In this document: positions 63,017 through 64,000 of the stretch, piece after piece
Layout of the letters: every line of letters begins with the position of its first letter
Position numbering within the stretch: the first letter of the stretch is position 1
Assembly (NCBI GenBank): GCA_963575745.1
Contig: CAUYUJ010018901.1
Location: 128,688-192,687 of the forward strand
Direction: 5' to 3'
Length of the DNA stretch: 64,000 nucleotides
From: Prorocentrum cordatum
Lineage: Eukaryota; Sar; Dinophyceae; Prorocentrales; Prorocentraceae
The notes under the pieces: generated by a model
The model's database searches: none
What the model was told of the DNA's origin: nothing
What the model saw: only the letters and a program-made list of their open reading frames with translations
Program-made: the position numbers and the translations under genes

Positions 63017-63898
63017 GCAAGTCCCGCCACCGTGCCAGCCCAGCACCTTGGGTGGCGACTGGCGTAGTGATGATGGTGGTGGTGTTGATGATGATTGCGA
63101 CGGCGACGACGACGGTGACGATGAAAAGGAGGATGAGGAGGAGAAGGAAGCAGGCCGTCACATGTGGCGCCTTAGGGCTCACTGAGCTCAACTGAGCCGT
63201 CTTAGGGCTGTCTGGGGCTCCTGCGGGGCAGTCTTGAGGGCCCCTTGGAGCCCTTTTGGGCTGTGTTCGGCCCTCTTGTGCAGTCTTGGGGCTCTCTTAG
63301 GCCGTCTTGGGGCCCTCTTGGCCGTCTGGAGGGTCTCTTGGGGCCGTTTGGGTCCCTACGGGGGCCCTCGTGGGTCTTCTTGATGCCGTCTTCGACGCTT
63401 TGCGGCTAATTTTGGAGCTCCTTTGGGCCTATTTGAGGCGATCTTGGAGGCCCCCTGGGCTGTATCAAGTTGGCGGAAGCCCCGAACGTGAGAATCCAAA
63501 TATCACCTAAGGGCAACCAAGGGTTTGTGCCTTTGGGGGTTTTCCGGAGGCTCCTCTTGGAGCCCTCTTGAGCGTGGGGCCTCTCTGAACTTTCTTGACG
63601 CCGTCTTGGGTCGTCATGGGAACATCTTGGAACCTCTGGAGCCATCTTGGGCCGTCTTATGGGCATGTTTGGCCGTCTTGGCGGCCTTGGTGGCCTTCTG
63701 GTCCGTTTTGGAAGCCTTGGAAAACCCCAGGTAGGCGCCATGGCCGCCCTGGGACCTCTGGGAGGAGGGGTGGTGCATGCGGTTGGGCGCTGCTCGAGGG
63801 GTGGAGGTTCCTTTAGAAGATTGCAGAAGCTCTGCCAGACAGCCCTTGTCCTTCTTCCACGCCTCAACGTGCATGGGGCACGGGGGTGGATCTCAAAG
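63017..63898 (+). other. Intron, 882 bp, GC-AG borders, holding fold-back satellite locus 4
   Basis: Donor GCAAGT at 63017 and acceptor TCTCAAAG ending 63898 restore phase: the split codon TG plus T gives Cys, then DVETPGWVTFGKVG. The intron has a GATGATGGTGG/GACGACG tract (about 63068-63150) and, at 63190-63760, GGCCCTCTTGG units of the same satellite family as loci 1-3. Confidence 0.65.
63190..63760. repeat. GGCCGTCTTGG satellite, fold-back family, locus 4 (intronic)
   Basis: Units such as CTTGGGGCCCTCTTGG run in one orientation through the intron. A short non-repeat segment (about 63480-63530, with CACCTAAGGGCAACCAAGGG) interrupts them. Confidence 0.75.
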
Positions 63899-64000
63899 TG
63901 ACGTCGAGACTCCGGGATGGGTCACTTTTGGCAAGGTCGGGCTCAAAGTCGTTCATGGACGCACGGGCAGTGGCCTCGCGTATCTGAATGTATACGTGAA
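63899..64000 (+). CDS. Second exon of the GDPHL-domain gene (continues beyond the window)
   Basis: Reads DVETPGWVTFGKVGLKVV, then HGRTGSGLAYLNVYVK, open to the window edge. FGKVxLKVVHGRT followed by YLNVYVK is the continuation I expect for this domain family after the segment in exon 1, which supports the splice proposed at 63016/63899. Confidence 0.65.

Noticed and set aside
1-64000. CRISPR array
   Set aside because: Tandem repeats here lack unique spacers of constant length between exact short repeats, and the genome is eukaryotic.

Overview
The window looks like nuclear DNA of a dinoflagellate. Several independent signs point there: fragments of the dinoflagellate spliced leader (SL, which ends TTTTGGCTCAAG) lie upstream of genes; one intron has a GC-AG border that can be checked by reading phase; the retroelement protein families match types I know from dinoflagellate genomes; DNA is GC-rich; and very large amounts of satellite and fold-back DNA separate the genes. 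The species is inferred only to group level. There are no bacterial-type operons.

Layout. 1-3.6 kb: a series of unrelated tandem repeats. 3.67-5.18 kb (minus): an O-fucosyltransferase-like secretory gene with an SL relic upstream. 5.77-12.5 kb (minus): a decayed LINE (coiled coil, endonuclease, reverse transcriptase, RNase H) interrupted by an inverted GC minisatellite. 12.7-18.5 kb (minus): element 1, a tyrosine-recombinase (YR) retroelement with Gag-like, RT, RNase H, YR and a cytosine-methyltransferase-like domain, ending in direct repeats ordered B1-A2-B2. 20.0-23.2 kb (minus): a multi-exon host-like gene with a Cys-rich domain at the N end and a cupin-like domain at the C end. 23.4-25.3 kb: fold-back and purine-rich satellites. 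25.5-41.0 kb (minus): element 2, a nearly intact 15.5-kb YR retroelement with complete split direct repeats (A1, coding region, B1, A2, B2). An RNA-binding-protein-like gene sits inside it, downstream of the recombinase. 41.9-48.4 kb (minus): a multi-exon DDE-transposase-like gene. 49.6-50.5 kb (minus): the 5' end of another retroelement whose A repeat matches that of element 1. 50.5-57.5 kb: satellites. 57.55-61.45 kb: one giant imperfect palindrome. 61.5 kb to the end (plus): a secreted protein gene with a Thr-Ala-Ser-Pro mucin-like linker, a GDPHL domain and an 882-bp GC-AG intron.

How the parts relate. Most coding capacity is retroelement-derived, and the elements fall on the minus strand. 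Four loci carry one GGCCC/AAGAG fold-back satellite family; one lies in a phase-verified intron. SL relics imply that processed, trans-spliced mRNAs have been copied back into this genome. The outer ends of element 1 (3' end) and of the 50-kb fragment (5' end) both abut (CAT)n tracts, and their inner junction also carries CAT, as expected of site-preferring YR integration. The strongest novelty candidates are the split-direct-repeat element with its RNA-binding cargo gene, the tandem SL relics inside its A repeats, and the giant palindrome.
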